Shown: positions 41,838 to 51,491 of the stretch, piece by piece
Layout of the letters: each line of letters opens with the position of its first letter
Numbering within the stretch: position 1 is the first letter of the stretch
Source of the DNA: Clostridium peptidivorans
GTDB lineage: Bacteria > Bacillota > Clostridia > Clostridiales > Clostridiaceae
Assembly (NCBI RefSeq): GCF_900205925.1
Contig: NZ_OAOD01000003.1
Coordinates: forward strand, 186,001 to 250,000
Direction of reading: 5' to 3'
DNA: 64,000 bases
Translations under genes and position numbers: made by a program
Notes under the pieces: model-generated
The model's input: only the letters and a program-made list of their open reading frames with translations
What the model was told of the DNA's origin: nothing
Databases searched by the model: none

Positions 41838-43280
41838 ATGAAGTTTTGGAAGAAGATATTTATCTACTCAATGACATTGTTCTTAATAATATTCAATGGT
41901 GCCGGAATATTTATCATAGAAAATATTCATAAAAGAAGTCTTGATAGAACTATAAAAGCTGCCATTGATGAGCATAAAGTAATAGAGGGTACGCTGTATC
42001 TTAATACAGATTCTATACAATATACAGCTCCTGCTTCACAGAAGAAGCTCAAAGACTGGCTGACTTTAGTTGTAACAGGATACATTGGCAATGATGTTAT
42101 AGGACAAGACAGTTTAGAGCTATATGATGACAATAACAACTTGCTTTTTTCTAGATCAAATCAAAATATGAACATAGCAAGAGATGAAATAAATAATGCA
42201 AAGTTAAATGAACGCCTTTTTACTGTTAGGGAAATCAATAAAGACCACTACTTATTTATTAGTTCTAAATTCATTTTGCAAAATAGTACAATTAAACTTG
42301 TGTTAACTAAAGATATTAATTCTATTTATGATGAACGAGCACAAAATTACAATCTATTTTTTATGCTAGATGGATTAGTCTTTGTTTTACTAGCCCTTGG
42401 AATGTATTTAATTGTAAAAGGAACTACAAAGCCTATATCCAAGCTAAGTGAAGCCTCTAAAGAAATAGCATATGGAAATTATTCAAAAAGAGTAGAGACT
42501 AAAAATAAAAAAGATGAAGTAGGTCTTTTAGCTGAAAATTTTAATATAATGGCTCAAGCTACAGAGGATAAAATAGAGGAGCTTAAAAATTTGAATAGTG
42601 CTAAACAGAGGTTTATTGACAGTTTAACCCATGAGCTTAAAACCCCTCTTACTTCTATAATTGGATATTCAGATTTGCTAATTAAGGGGAATATAAATGA
42701 AGATATTAGGTTCACAGCATTAAATTATATTAATTCTGAATCTAAAAGACTAGAGAAGCTTAATAATACTCTGTTAAAGCTTATACTAATTAAGCAAGAA
42801 GAATTAAGGGTTGAAAAACTATCTTTAAAAGATTGCGTTATAAATGCTTATACTAGCCTAAGCTATAAAATAGAAAATAAAAATTTAAAGATTAAATTTG
42901 ATATGAAAGATATTAAAATATCTGGCGATAAGCAGCTTATTGTAGTCCTTTTTATAAATATCTTAGATAATGCCATAAAAACTTCCGAGAATAATGGAGT
43001 TGTTAAAATCAAAGGAGACTTCTTAGAAAATTCATCCACCTATCAATTAAGCTTTAAAGATTATGGTGTTGGTATACCTAAAGAAGACTTAAATAAAATT
43101 AAAGAGCCTTTTTATATGGTGGATAAGGCTAGGGATAGAGCTAAAAGCGGAGTTGGTTTAGGGCTAGCTATATGTGAGGAAATATGCATGCTGTATAAAT
43201 TAGAGTTGTCTATTGAGAGTGAACTTAACAAGGGGACAGAGGTGTTTATTAGTTTCTTTAAGGAGAGTATTATATCATGA
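41838..43280 (+). CDS. sensor histidine kinase (HAMP-HisKA-HATPase)
   Basis: The 480-residue protein has a first membrane segment at about 7-27, an extracytoplasmic sensing domain of roughly 145 residues and a second membrane segment (FFMLDGLVFVLLALGMYLIV). HAMP follows (KPISKLSEASKEIAYGNYSK). HisKA has the phospho-accepting His in DSLTHELKTPLTS, then the ATPase N box (FINILDNAIKTS), G1 (DYGVGIP) and G2 (SGVGLGLAI). It overlaps the lipoprotein gene by four bases, and the regulator lies after that. Confidence 0.93.
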   Translation: MKFWKKIFIYSMTLFLIIFNGAGIFIIENIHKRSLDRTIKAAIDEHKVIEGTLYLNTDSIQYTAPASQKKLKDWLTLVVTGYIGNDVIGQDSLELYDDNNNLLFSRSNQNMNIARDEINNAKLNERLFTVREINKDHYLFISSKFILQNSTIKLVLTKDINSIYDERAQNYNLFFMLDGLVFVLLALGMYLIVKGTTKPISKLSEASKEIAYGNYSKRVETKNKKDEVGLLAENFNIMAQATEDKIEELKNLNSAKQRFIDSLTHELKTPLTSIIGYSDLLIKGNINEDIRFTALNYINSESKRLEKLNNTLLKLILIKQEELRVEKLSLKDCVINAYTSLSYKIENKNLKIKFDMKDIKISGDKQLIVVLFINILDNAIKTSENNGVVKIKGDFLENSSTYQLSFKDYGVGIPKEDLNKIKEPFYMVDKARDRAKSGVGLGLAICEEICMLYKLELSIESELNKGTEVFISFFKESIIS

Positions 43281-43915
43281 AAAAGTCATTTGAAATTCTT
43301 GCTTTAGTATTATTGATGGTTGTTTTTTTAACCGGCTGTACTAAAACCTTTGATCACTATGAAGACAAGTTATATTCTGAAAAGACTGTATTTAGTGATA
43401 AAGATTTAAATACTAAGGCGACAAATGTAGTTACAAGGCAAAATGCTATAAAAAAGACACTGGATGTATTTGATAAAGGTTTGAATATTAAAATAGACAG
43501 AACAAAATTTACAGAAAATATAAAGCTTGTTAAAAATGATAGAACGGGCAGTTTACTATGGCAAATAAGCTGGGTTAAAGGTTATGGAGACACGCTTTAT
43601 AGATGCGTTTTAGACTCATCTACTGGAGAAATTGTAGAAATCCAATGGTTTAACCACTCAAACTTAAATTCAAACAAAGTTGCTGTATCTAAACTATCAG
43701 ATTTGGAAATTAAAAATTTAATAGAACCTCTGCTTAAGCAATTAGAAATTGATGTTAAAGACTATACGATCATTCCAATATCAAGTTATGAGTACAATAC
43801 CTACATGGATATTATATTATATAATAAGAAAAGCCACAAAGAAGAATATATTATAACTATTGATCTAGTCAATAAAATAGTTGATAGATTTGTAAAATTA
43901 GATAAGCAATTATAA
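43277..43915 (+). CDS. lipoprotein between kinase and regulator
   Basis: The 212-residue protein has a lipoprotein signal (VVFLTGC, lipid Cys near residue 21). The exported domain has a PepSY-like ending (LYRCVLDSSTGEIVEIQWF, then a second strand-helix copy to VDRFVKL). Its ATG overlaps the kinase stop. Lipoproteins encoded inside a two-component operon often modulate the kinase sensor, which fits, but is inferred. Confidence 0.7.
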   Translation: MKKSFEILALVLLMVVFLTGCTKTFDHYEDKLYSEKTVFSDKDLNTKATNVVTRQNAIKKTLDVFDKGLNIKIDRTKFTENIKLVKNDRTGSLLWQISWVKGYGDTLYRCVLDSSTGEIVEIQWFNHSNLNSNKVAVSKLSDLEIKNLIEPLLKQLEIDVKDYTIIPISSYEYNTYMDIILYNKKSHKEEYIITIDLVNKIVDRFVKLDKQL

Positions 43916-43940
43916 TAAATTGAACAGGAGAAAAGTAATT

Positions 43941-44594
43941 ATGAAAAGAATTCTAGTAGTAGAGGATGATAAAGCAATATGTGATTTAATATCCATAAAT
44001 CTTGAGATCGTAGGATATAAAGTATATAAGGCTAGTGATGGTTATCTTGCAAAAAAGCTTGTAGAAGAAAAAAGCCTTGACCTTATTCTTCTTGATGTAA
44101 TGCTTCCGAAGATTGATGGCTTTACTCTAATATCTCAAATTAAAAATAAAAACATACCAACCATATTTGTTACTGCTAAAGAATCAGTACTGGATAGGGT
44201 TATGGGACTACGGTTAGGTGCTGATGATTATATAGTGAAACCTTTTGAAATAATAGAACTTATAGCTAGAATAGAAGCTGTCCTAAGAAGATATGATGCA
44301 TCACCGCAAAATTTCATCTTTAAAAATATAGAAGTATTTTATGACCAAAGAATAGTAAAGCTAGATGGGGAGTTAATTGAATTAACTTATAAGGAATTTG
44401 ACCTTTTAATGTTATTTATACAAAATAAAAATATTGCTCTTTCCAGAGATCAAATTCTTGAGAAGGTGTGGGGATTTGACTATGCAGGGGAAACTAGAAC
44501 TGTAGATATTCACGTACAAAGACTTAGGGATAAGCTTAACCTAAAAGATGATATAAAGACAGTTTTCAAAGTAGGTTATAGGCTTGAAGGTTAA
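43941..44594 (+). CDS. OmpR-family response regulator
   Basis: The 217-residue protein has a receiver domain with the acidic pair EDD near the start, the phospho-acceptor Asp in LILLDVMLP, FVTAKES and VKPFE. A winged-helix DNA-binding domain follows (ELTYKEFDLLMLF, TRTVDIHVQRLRDKL). ATG 43941 has AGGAG 11 bases upstream; TTG 43920 would place the ribosome binding site inside the gene. Direct-repeat boxes at 38711 and 39579 are possible targets. Confidence 0.92.
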   Translation: MKRILVVEDDKAICDLISINLEIVGYKVYKASDGYLAKKLVEEKSLDLILLDVMLPKIDGFTLISQIKNKNIPTIFVTAKESVLDRVMGLRLGADDYIVKPFEIIELIARIEAVLRRYDASPQNFIFKNIEVFYDQRIVKLDGELIELTYKEFDLLMLFIQNKNIALSRDQILEKVWGFDYAGETRTVDIHVQRLRDKLNLKDDIKTVFKVGYRLEG

Positions 44595-44629
44595 AATAGA
44601 AGTATATAAATATTATCTAATTAAATGAA

Positions 44630-44728
44630 GGCATTTTAGCATAGGCGTAATGCCCAAAATAATCCGGCTTCTAGACTTAGTCGCAATATGAAAAGCATCA
44701 GGTTAACGCCTGATGCTTTTGCATTTTA
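44630..44728 (+). terminator. hairpin and terminator after the two-component operon
   Basis: A first hairpin GGCATT/AATGCC (44630-44654) lacks a T-run. The real terminator is AAGCATCAGG (44693-44702) pairing with CCTGATGCTT (44709-44718), then TTTGCATTTT. The dispersed 30-nt element lies between them. Confidence 0.75.
44665..44694 (+). repeat. dispersed 30-nt element, copy 2
   Basis: CGGCTTCTAGACTTAGTCGC followed by ten bases ending TGAAAA, matching 25 of 30 bases at 38461-38490 and again immediately upstream of a terminator stem. Confidence 0.6.
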
Positions 44729-44800
44729 TAAATTTGACACTGTATCTCTTATACACTCTGTCTTAATTGAAATATCTATTTTGAGATAGTCATGAAAATG

Positions 44801-44947
44801 TTAATCTTTCTTCATAGCCATTAAATAATAGTCAGTTCCAAATTCAGTATTAAATTGATTTTCTACTTCCCTAATTCTTTTTTCTTGTTGTTCTTGCAAA
44901 GGAGCAAGGGCAAGATTTTTGTTAGAGTTTGTATTGTTATTATTCAT
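44801..44947 (-). CDS. small soluble protein, 48 aa
   Basis: On the minus strand GAGGTGATAA precedes the ATG at 44947. The protein has an asparagine-rich start and a helical LAPLQEQQEKRIREVENQF region ending in TDYYLMAMKKD, looking like a conserved small clostridial protein rather than random sequence. No function is recognised. It lies just downstream of mscL on the same strand. Confidence 0.5.
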   Translation of the reverse strand: MNNNNTNSNKNLALAPLQEQQEKRIREVENQFNTEFGTDYYLMAMKKD

Positions 44948-45013
44948 ATTTATCACCTCATACTTAATTGTTTCCATGAGATTTGATAAATATGTATTAT
45001 TAGATTATGAATT

Positions 45014-45427
45014 TTAATTTGTTATGTCCTGTTTTTTTAATAAATCTCTTATTTCTGTTAATAACTGAATATCAGCTGGAGGAGTAGGCGGTTCTGCAGG
45101 CGTAACTTCTTCAGCTTTTTCACGTCTAAATTTATTTAATGTCTTTACAACCACAAAAATAGAAAATGCAATTATTAAAAAATCAACTATGTTTTGTATA
45201 AATTGTCCATAATTTAAAGTTACAGCAGGCTTGGCACCCTCTGCAACTTTTAAAGTTGTATTAAGATATGTAAAATTAACTCCTCCAGTTAACACACCTA
45301 TAATAGGCATTACAATGTCATTTACCAATGAAGAAACTATTTTATTAAAGGCGCCACCTATGATAACACCTACTGCTAAATCTACTACGTTTCCTTTCAT
45401 AGCAAATTCTTTAAACTCTTTTAGCAT
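45014..45427 (-). CDS. mscL: large-conductance mechanosensitive channel MscL
   Basis: The 137-residue protein opens [20 protein letters not shown], with the first pore helix [20 protein letters not shown], a periplasmic-type loop and the second helix [20 protein letters not shown]-terminal helix ([11 protein letters not shown]) follows. This is an almost textbook MscL. It releases osmolytes on hypo-osmotic shock. Confidence 0.95.
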   Translation of the reverse strand: MLKEFKEFAMKGNVVDLAVGVIIGGAFNKIVSSLVNDIVMPIIGVLTGGVNFTYLNTTLKVAEGAKPAVTLNYGQFIQNIVDFLIIAFSIFVVVKTLNKFRREKAEEVTPAEPPTPPADIQLLTEIRDLLKKQDITN

Positions 45428-45593
45428 TTAATCACTCCTTGAAATAGCTTTAAGTTATAGGTATATTATATTTAAACTAAGAAATATAGTCAAAGTTAAC
45501 TCGTTAATTAACATAATTTACACTATAACATCTTGATATATGAAAATCATCTCATTATAATATATTTTATAATGGGATGTACAAGGAGGAAAT

Positions 45594-46553
45594 ATGAATT
45601 TTATTGGATATAGAACATTAAAAACTGCAGTAGGTGCATTTTTAGCCATGGTTATAGCAAGGGAATTAGGACTAAAGTATTCAGTAGCTGCAGGAATTAT
45701 CACTATTTTAAGTATACAAACAACTAAAAGACAGTCATTAGAGGTTGCTATTAAGAGAGTTATAGCATCCATACTTGCCTTAGGTATTGCATTTATAGCT
45801 TTTAATATATTAGGATATAATGAAATAACTTTTGGAATTTTTATATTGATTTTTATACCTTTAACAGTAAAGTTTAAAGCAGAAGAGGGTATAGTTGTAA
45901 GTTCTGTACTTGTGACTCATTTGTTAGTGGAAAAGTCCACAGATATTTATTGGATGAGAAATGAACTAGCCCTTATGCTTATAGGAATCGGAGTAGCGTT
46001 GATATTAAATCTTTATATGCCAAGTATAGAATCTCAAATAAAAAAAGATCAAGTTTATATTGAAAAAACTATGAAAGATATTTTTATGAAGATGGCTGAG
46101 GCAATGAGAGGGGAAAAAACGGATATAGGAAACAAACATTTAATTAAAAGTTTCGAAAAAAGATTAGATAGTGCTAGATTACGCGCCTATGATAATTTAA
46201 ATAACTATTTTACCAAAGATATGAGTTATTATGTGAAATATATGGAAATGAGAATAAGACAATTTGAAGTTATAAAAAGAATGGTAGGAAGTTTTAGAAG
46301 GTTTTTTGAAACCTATGAACAAACAATCATGATGGCAGATTTTACAGAAAAGGTAGCACGTTCAATATATGAAGAAAATACAGCAGAAAAGCTTTTAAAA
46401 GATTTATATAAATTGAAAAGTGACTTTAGAAGCATGGAACTTCCTAGTACACGTGAGGAATTCGAAAATAGAGCATCTCTCTTTGAATTTTTAGATGATA
46501 TGGAACATTTTTTAAAGATAAAACGTAAGTTTAAAAGAAAGATGAGGAGCTAG
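45594..46553 (+). CDS. FUSC/aromatic acid exporter-like membrane protein (DUF939 type)
   Basis: The 319-residue protein opens NFIGYRTLKTAVGAFLAMVI, with about five membrane helices to residue 145 (AVAAGIITILSIQTTKR is characteristic). A cytoplasmic helical domain with charged coiled coils follows (EEFENRASLFEFLDDMEHFL). This is the ArAE_1 family; substrates are not known for Firmicute members. An AGGAGG site precedes it. Confidence 0.8.
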   Translation: MNFIGYRTLKTAVGAFLAMVIARELGLKYSVAAGIITILSIQTTKRQSLEVAIKRVIASILALGIAFIAFNILGYNEITFGIFILIFIPLTVKFKAEEGIVVSSVLVTHLLVEKSTDIYWMRNELALMLIGIGVALILNLYMPSIESQIKKDQVYIEKTMKDIFMKMAEAMRGEKTDIGNKHLIKSFEKRLDSARLRAYDNLNNYFTKDMSYYVKYMEMRIRQFEVIKRMVGSFRRFFETYEQTIMMADFTEKVARSIYEENTAEKLLKDLYKLKSDFRSMELPSTREEFENRASLFEFLDDMEHFLKIKRKFKRKMRS

Positions 46554-46562
46554 CATTAGCTC

Positions 46563-47438
46563 CTATTTCAAAACTTGCTGTTTTAATCTTTGTCCTGTAG
46601 GAGTATCAGCAATGCCCCCTAGAGCTGTTTCTCTAAGTTCCATAGGAAGCTGCCTTCCAACCTTATACATAGCTGCAATGGTTTCGTCAAAAGGGATAAC
46701 ACTTTTAATGCCTGCCATAACCATGTCTGCAGAAGTTAGAGCATTTACAACTCCATTTGCATTTCTTAGGGCACAAGGAACTTCTACAAGTCCTGCAACT
46801 GGATCGCATACAAGTCCCATTATATTTTGAATACAAATGGTGGATGAATGTAAGCTTTGGCTAGGAGTACCTCCCATCATTTCAACTATTGCTGCAGAAG
46901 CCATAGCAGCAGCTGATCCACATTCTGCTTGACATCCTCCTTCAGCTCCAGATACGCTGGCATTTTTAGCTATAATTACTCCTACTGCTGAGGCTGTAAA
47001 TAGAGCTTTTATCATATCGTCTTCATTTTTATTTAGCTTTTCGCCAGCAGATATTATAGCTGCTGGAAGTATTCCACAGGAGCCTGCGGTAGGACATGCA
47101 ACTATTTTACCCATAGCAGCATTTACCTCAGAAGAAGAAAGTGCACGGGCCATAGCTTTAGTTGTAAACTCTCCTGTAAGACTTGAACCACCTTGAGAAT
47201 ATTTATAAAGCCTATAAGCATCACCGCCAATAAGGCCACTTACAGATATTACTTCTGTATGAAGAGCTTCATTTGATGAGTTTATCATGACTTGAAAGTT
47301 TTTTCTCATTCTTTCAAATATAATATCCGATGAAAATCCACTTTCGTCACTTTCGGCTTCTAAGGCATACTCCCATATGCTTATATTTTTTTCTTCACAT
47401 ACTTTAATTAATTCTTCACCAGTATTTACAAACATCAT
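46563..47438 (-). CDS. sdaAA: L-serine dehydratase, iron-sulfur-dependent, alpha subunit
   Basis: The 291-residue subunit deaminates L-serine to pyruvate and ammonia with a [4Fe-4S] cluster. Cysteines lie in PTAGSCGILPAA, EGGCQAECGSAAA and ICIQNIMGLVCDPVAGLVEV. The C-terminal part carries ALGGIADTPTGQRLKQQ. Clostridia usually have the beta subunit gene immediately upstream in the same operon; here the next gene upstream is an unrelated cell-wall protein, so the partner must be elsewhere. The 249 bp upstream of it holds no gene. Confidence 0.93.
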   Translation of the reverse strand: MMFVNTGEELIKVCEEKNISIWEYALEAESDESGFSSDIIFERMRKNFQVMINSSNEALHTEVISVSGLIGGDAYRLYKYSQGGSSLTGEFTTKAMARALSSSEVNAAMGKIVACPTAGSCGILPAAIISAGEKLNKNEDDMIKALFTASAVGVIIAKNASVSGAEGGCQAECGSAAAMASAAIVEMMGGTPSQSLHSSTICIQNIMGLVCDPVAGLVEVPCALRNANGVVNALTSADMVMAGIKSVIPFDETIAAMYKVGRQLPMELRETALGGIADTPTGQRLKQQVLK

Positions 47439-47637
47439 TAAAACTCCTTTGCAGTAAATTGTAAAGCAATTTAATTTAGTATCCAGTCGCTAATCTCTAG
47501 CAACTACCGTATAAAATAACTTGAAACTTTTATAGAATTATAGAAATTGCTCTGTATTTTTATTATATCCTAAAAACAATAAAATGGTGGAGTTAAATAT
47601 AAAATATCTTTGAATCTATTGTTATAAACAAGAAACA

Positions 47638-47662
47638 GAAAGCCACCTATTAGGTGACTTTC
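47638..47662 (-). terminator. terminator of the CWB2 protein gene
   Basis: GAAAGCCACCT (47638-47648) pairs with AGGTGACTTTC (47652-47662), with one mismatch and a three-base loop. On the minus strand it is followed by TGTTTCTTG, a modest T-run. Confidence 0.55.
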
Positions 47663-47687
47663 ATTCAAAACTATGATTTACAACATA

Positions 47688-49868
47688 TTATTTTATTTCA
47701 GTTTCTTTTTCTTTTTCCATAGATGCATTCATCATGTTCATTAAATCTACAAAGTCTACAGAGTTTGTAGGATTTAATGTTGGCATATTAATATCTACAG
47801 TTTCGTTTATCTTAGTTAAGTTTGTATTAAAGTTTACATTTAAGTTTAATATACCTTTTAAAGCAGGTGATGGTTGTGAAGATAATGCACTAAACTTACC
47901 TAAGTCAACTTTTAAGTCCATGGAACCAGTTTCATACATGACATGACCATTTTCATTTAAGTAATAGTCTATTACTATACCTTTACTACCTAATAATTCT
48001 AATGAAGATAGTTTATTTACAAAATTACTATATTGTAAATTTACATAAGGCATATTTGACATTAAATTTTCTATTTCTACTTTATAATCTGGCTTAGTTT
48101 CTCCTTCAGGAGTAGGCATAGCCTCGGTAATAGCACTCATATAAGATACTATAAATTTTTTAACAGCATCCTTTTGTATAAAGTTTAAAGCGTTGTTTCC
48201 TGTATAGCTCATAAGTGCAGATAAAGTACTGTTATTTAGTGTAAGTCTATAAACTTCAGCATTTCTTCCATCAGGTGTTTTAGTCACATTTGATAATTTT
48301 GAAATTATGTTAAGATTAGGTTTGTAACCTAATGCATATTCTTTAGATAAAGCTTCTATCTGAGGAGTAAATTCCTCAACAACTTTATTTAACTTTTTAA
48401 AGTCCATGCTAGGCTGTTCAGGACTAGACATTTGTCCTAGTTTATTGAAATCAAGCACTAAGTAGTCTTTATCTTTAAGAGCTGCCATGTTTGGGTCAGA
48501 TCCTGCTATTGGTGCCATTGTTTCCTTAGGAAGCTTATAAAGCATTTTCATATTATTGTTTGAATAATCAAGCCACACGGAAGTTTCTTGAGCAGGCATA
48601 GCGCCCATCATTCCACCAAACTTTACTGAACTTTTTACTTCTTCTGTAACTGTAGTTTTGGTTGGACAATTAACTTTAACATTAGAAGTAACATCTAGCT
48701 TATTTCCAATCATAGATACCATTTGATTATAGCCTTCCTGCATTTCTGATGATAAACCAGAAGCTGAAAAGTTTATTGTTGTATTAGAGGAAGCTTCTAC
48801 AGATTGCATTTGTTTTGCGTCAGCTAATTTACTCCAAAATGCCTGACCCTCTTTTGTATTTGGAAGAGGCTGATTTAAAGTGTCTTCTATAGATTTACTT
48901 ATAGAACCTATTTCTCCAAGGATATACTGAGAAGTATAAGTTGTACCACTTAAATATTGAGTTTGTGCACTAAAGTCTTTACCATCTGTAAGAAGTATTG
49001 GAGCATTTAATTTAGCAGCTAAGACACTTCCAGCTAAAGCATCAGAAAAATTATCTCCAGAAGCTATTACAGCATTATTGGTATCTAAATTAAATGCATT
49101 ACATACTGCTAAATTAGTAAGATATTTAGTTTTACCTGAAATTCTTACTATATCAGTATCTGTTAAAGAAGGATTAATAGCTTGCACTTGTGCAATTATT
49201 TTTGAAGAAAGCGTACTTTCTCCACCGATTACATAAACCTTAGAAGGTTTTATTTTGTTAAGTTGTGATTTCATAGTATCAGGAATAGAATCCTTAGCAC
49301 TCATAATGATAGGATATCCCTTTATAGCAGATATGCTAGATATACTTAGCGCATCAGCAGAAGCATTAGAATTTACTATAAATACAGGAGTACCTTCCTT
49401 AACAGAAAGCTTATTTACAATGTTACTATTTGTTTCAAATCTATTATTACCAGCTAATCTTTCTGTGGTATATCCTAGAGCTTTAATTTTATCTTCTGTT
49501 TTAGCATTCACACTTGAAGGTCCTCCAAGAATATACACCTTACCTGAAGCCTTTAAGTATTTTTGAATATAATCAAATGCATAGTTGTTATCTTTTTCAG
49601 TCTTTCCCATAAGAAGAATAGGGGAGTTTAGGTTTTTAGCAAGTAAACCTCCATTTAATGCATCTGCAAAGCCCTCACCACTTGCAATTACTACGCTGTC
49701 TAAGGAATTTGCAGCGTTGTTAAACTTTTCAGCTATAGCATAAGCAGTGGCATAACGATTTTCTCCACCAAGTCTATTTTCTACTTTAGCACTAGCGGTG
49801 CTTGTACAAGTAACGCTAAGCATTACTGCTAAGGTAGCTGATGCCACTAAAGCCTTAATCTTTTTCAT
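47688..49868 (-). CDS. secreted protein with three CWB2 cell-wall-binding repeats
   Basis: The 726-residue protein has a signal peptide (LVASATLAVMLSVTCTSTASA). Three putative cell-wall binding repeat 2 units follow (about 30-325), each with VVIASGEGFADALNGG-, VYILGGPSSV- or VIGGESTLS-type motifs. Residues 330-726 form a strand-rich domain of unknown function resembling secreted DUF6612-like modules only weakly. CWB2 triplets anchor proteins to anionic wall polymers in clostridia. The functional C-terminal region is not recognised. Confidence 0.85.
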   Translation of the reverse strand: MKKIKALVASATLAVMLSVTCTSTASAKVENRLGGENRYATAYAIAEKFNNAANSLDSVVIASGEGFADALNGGLLAKNLNSPILLMGKTEKDNNYAFDYIQKYLKASGKVYILGGPSSVNAKTEDKIKALGYTTERLAGNNRFETNSNIVNKLSVKEGTPVFIVNSNASADALSISSISAIKGYPIIMSAKDSIPDTMKSQLNKIKPSKVYVIGGESTLSSKIIAQVQAINPSLTDTDIVRISGKTKYLTNLAVCNAFNLDTNNAVIASGDNFSDALAGSVLAAKLNAPILLTDGKDFSAQTQYLSGTTYTSQYILGEIGSISKSIEDTLNQPLPNTKEGQAFWSKLADAKQMQSVEASSNTTINFSASGLSSEMQEGYNQMVSMIGNKLDVTSNVKVNCPTKTTVTEEVKSSVKFGGMMGAMPAQETSVWLDYSNNNMKMLYKLPKETMAPIAGSDPNMAALKDKDYLVLDFNKLGQMSSPEQPSMDFKKLNKVVEEFTPQIEALSKEYALGYKPNLNIISKLSNVTKTPDGRNAEVYRLTLNNSTLSALMSYTGNNALNFIQKDAVKKFIVSYMSAITEAMPTPEGETKPDYKVEIENLMSNMPYVNLQYSNFVNKLSSLELLGSKGIVIDYYLNENGHVMYETGSMDLKVDLGKFSALSSQPSPALKGILNLNVNFNTNLTKINETVDINMPTLNPTNSVDFVDLMNMMNASMEKEKETEIK

Positions 49869-49991
49869 AATATAATCTCTCCTTTATGTTTGATAAAAAA
49901 TTACTTCCTACTAATTTTTTTCATTAATAGGAAGTTTATCCCTTTACTAAATTATACATCTAATTTTAGTAAAGATAAAGAATAATTTAAT

Positions 49992-51290
49992 TTAACTGAT
50001 TATAATCTTTAAGGTCTTAATTCGCTTATCTTCAGCTTTTTCAATTTTAAAAGTTATATTTTCATGCTCTACTATTTCATTATCGTTAGGCATAGCTCCT
50101 AATAAATTTACCACAAATCCTCCTATGGTATCTGCATTATCTGTAGGTAAATTTAAATGAAATACTTCATTTATCTCATCTATGGATAAAAGCCCATCTA
50201 TCATATATGTACTTGAATCAATTTTGGTAATGCTCATATGCATCTCATCATATTCATCAAATATATTTCCAACTATTTCTTCTAATAAATCTTCCATGGT
50301 AACAATACCTGAAAATCCACCATACTCATCTATAAGTATTGTCATATAGGTTTTGTCCTTTTGCATTTCTTTAAAAAGTACGTCTATGGGTTTAGTTTCA
50401 GGTACAAAATAAGCAGGTCTTAAAAGCTTTGTTAAATCTTCAGCTAGAAATTTATTATGTCTTAATCCAAAGAATAAGTCCTTAACGTATAATATTCCTA
50501 TTATATTATCTACATCTTCTTCATATACTGGGATCCTTGAGTATTTTTCCTCCAATATTTTATCTAAAAGATCTTCAGTATTTGAAGTTATGTCTACTGC
50601 AAATACATTAGTTCTTGGAGTCATAATTTCCTTTGCTAAAGTATCGTCAAAATCAAATATACCATTTATCATTTCTTTTTCAGTTTCATTTATAACACCA
50701 GTTTCTTGACCGACTTCTATCATCATTTTTATTTCTTCAACAGATACATCCTCTTCGATATTATCACTATTAATTCCAAATAATCTTCCTAGTACACTGG
50801 TAGAAAAAGTAAGCACTTTAACAAAAGGAAGTGCTACTTTTGAAAAATAGACTATAGGTTTTACTACGGATAAAGCAATGTTTTCGGAATTTTGGAGAGC
50901 TATTCTCTTTGGTAAAAGTTCTCCAAATACTAGCGTTATATATGAAAGAAGTATTGTTACAATTATTAAGGCGATATTAGAACTTCCAGGAATACTTAAA
51001 TTATTAAGAGATTTAGTTAAAGGCGCAGAAAGTTTTGTGGCAGCAGAAGCACTGGCCAAAAATCCTGCTACAGTTATGCCAACTTGAATAGTTGCTAAAA
51101 ATTTACTAGGTTCATTAGTTAACTTTAAAAGAAGTTTTGCCTTAGGATTATCTTCATCTTCTGCCATACGAGTAATTTTATTTTTATTTATAGATACTAT
51201 TGCCATTTCAGAAGCAGCAAAAAATGCATTTATAAGTATAAGTATCAATATAAACAACAAATCAGGTAAAATACTGGGGGAATCATTCAT
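49992..51290 (-). CDS. CNNM/CorC-type membrane protein (HlyC family)
   Basis: The 432-residue protein has an N-terminal DUF21 domain of four membrane helices (LLFILILILINAFFAASEMAI onward) and a CBS pair (IMTPRTNVFAVDI; MTILIDEYGGFSGIVTMED). A C-terminal CorC_HlyC domain follows (YMIDGLLSIDEINEVFHLNL). Family members transport or regulate Mg2+ and other divalent cations. Older annotation as haemolysin is misleading. Confidence 0.9.
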   Translation of the reverse strand: MNDSPSILPDLLFILILILINAFFAASEMAIVSINKNKITRMAEDEDNPKAKLLLKLTNEPSKFLATIQVGITVAGFLASASAATKLSAPLTKSLNNLSIPGSSNIALIIVTILLSYITLVFGELLPKRIALQNSENIALSVVKPIVYFSKVALPFVKVLTFSTSVLGRLFGINSDNIEEDVSVEEIKMMIEVGQETGVINETEKEMINGIFDFDDTLAKEIMTPRTNVFAVDITSNTEDLLDKILEEKYSRIPVYEEDVDNIIGILYVKDLFFGLRHNKFLAEDLTKLLRPAYFVPETKPIDVLFKEMQKDKTYMTILIDEYGGFSGIVTMEDLLEEIVGNIFDEYDEMHMSITKIDSSTYMIDGLLSIDEINEVFHLNLPTDNADTIGGFVVNLLGAMPNDNEIVEHENITFKIEKAEDKRIKTLKIIIS

Positions 51291-51491
51291 TAAATATAAC
51301 AGTCCTTTCCGATTAAATAGTATATATATTAAATCATATATTTAGTAAAATTACAATATTTAGAACCTATAGAATACATGACATATTTGTTGTAAAATTA
51401 GTATGTGGAATCAATATAAAGAAAAAACAAAAAAATATAAAAAATTTTGATTTATAAGTTATATATTTGTAATTATTAGGAGGAATAATAA

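Noticed and set aside
38461-44694. The two 30-nt elements as attL/attR of a mobile element
   Set aside because: The interval holds only host-type envelope and signalling genes, no recombinase, and both copies sit in front of terminators; a dispersed RNA or DNA element is more likely.
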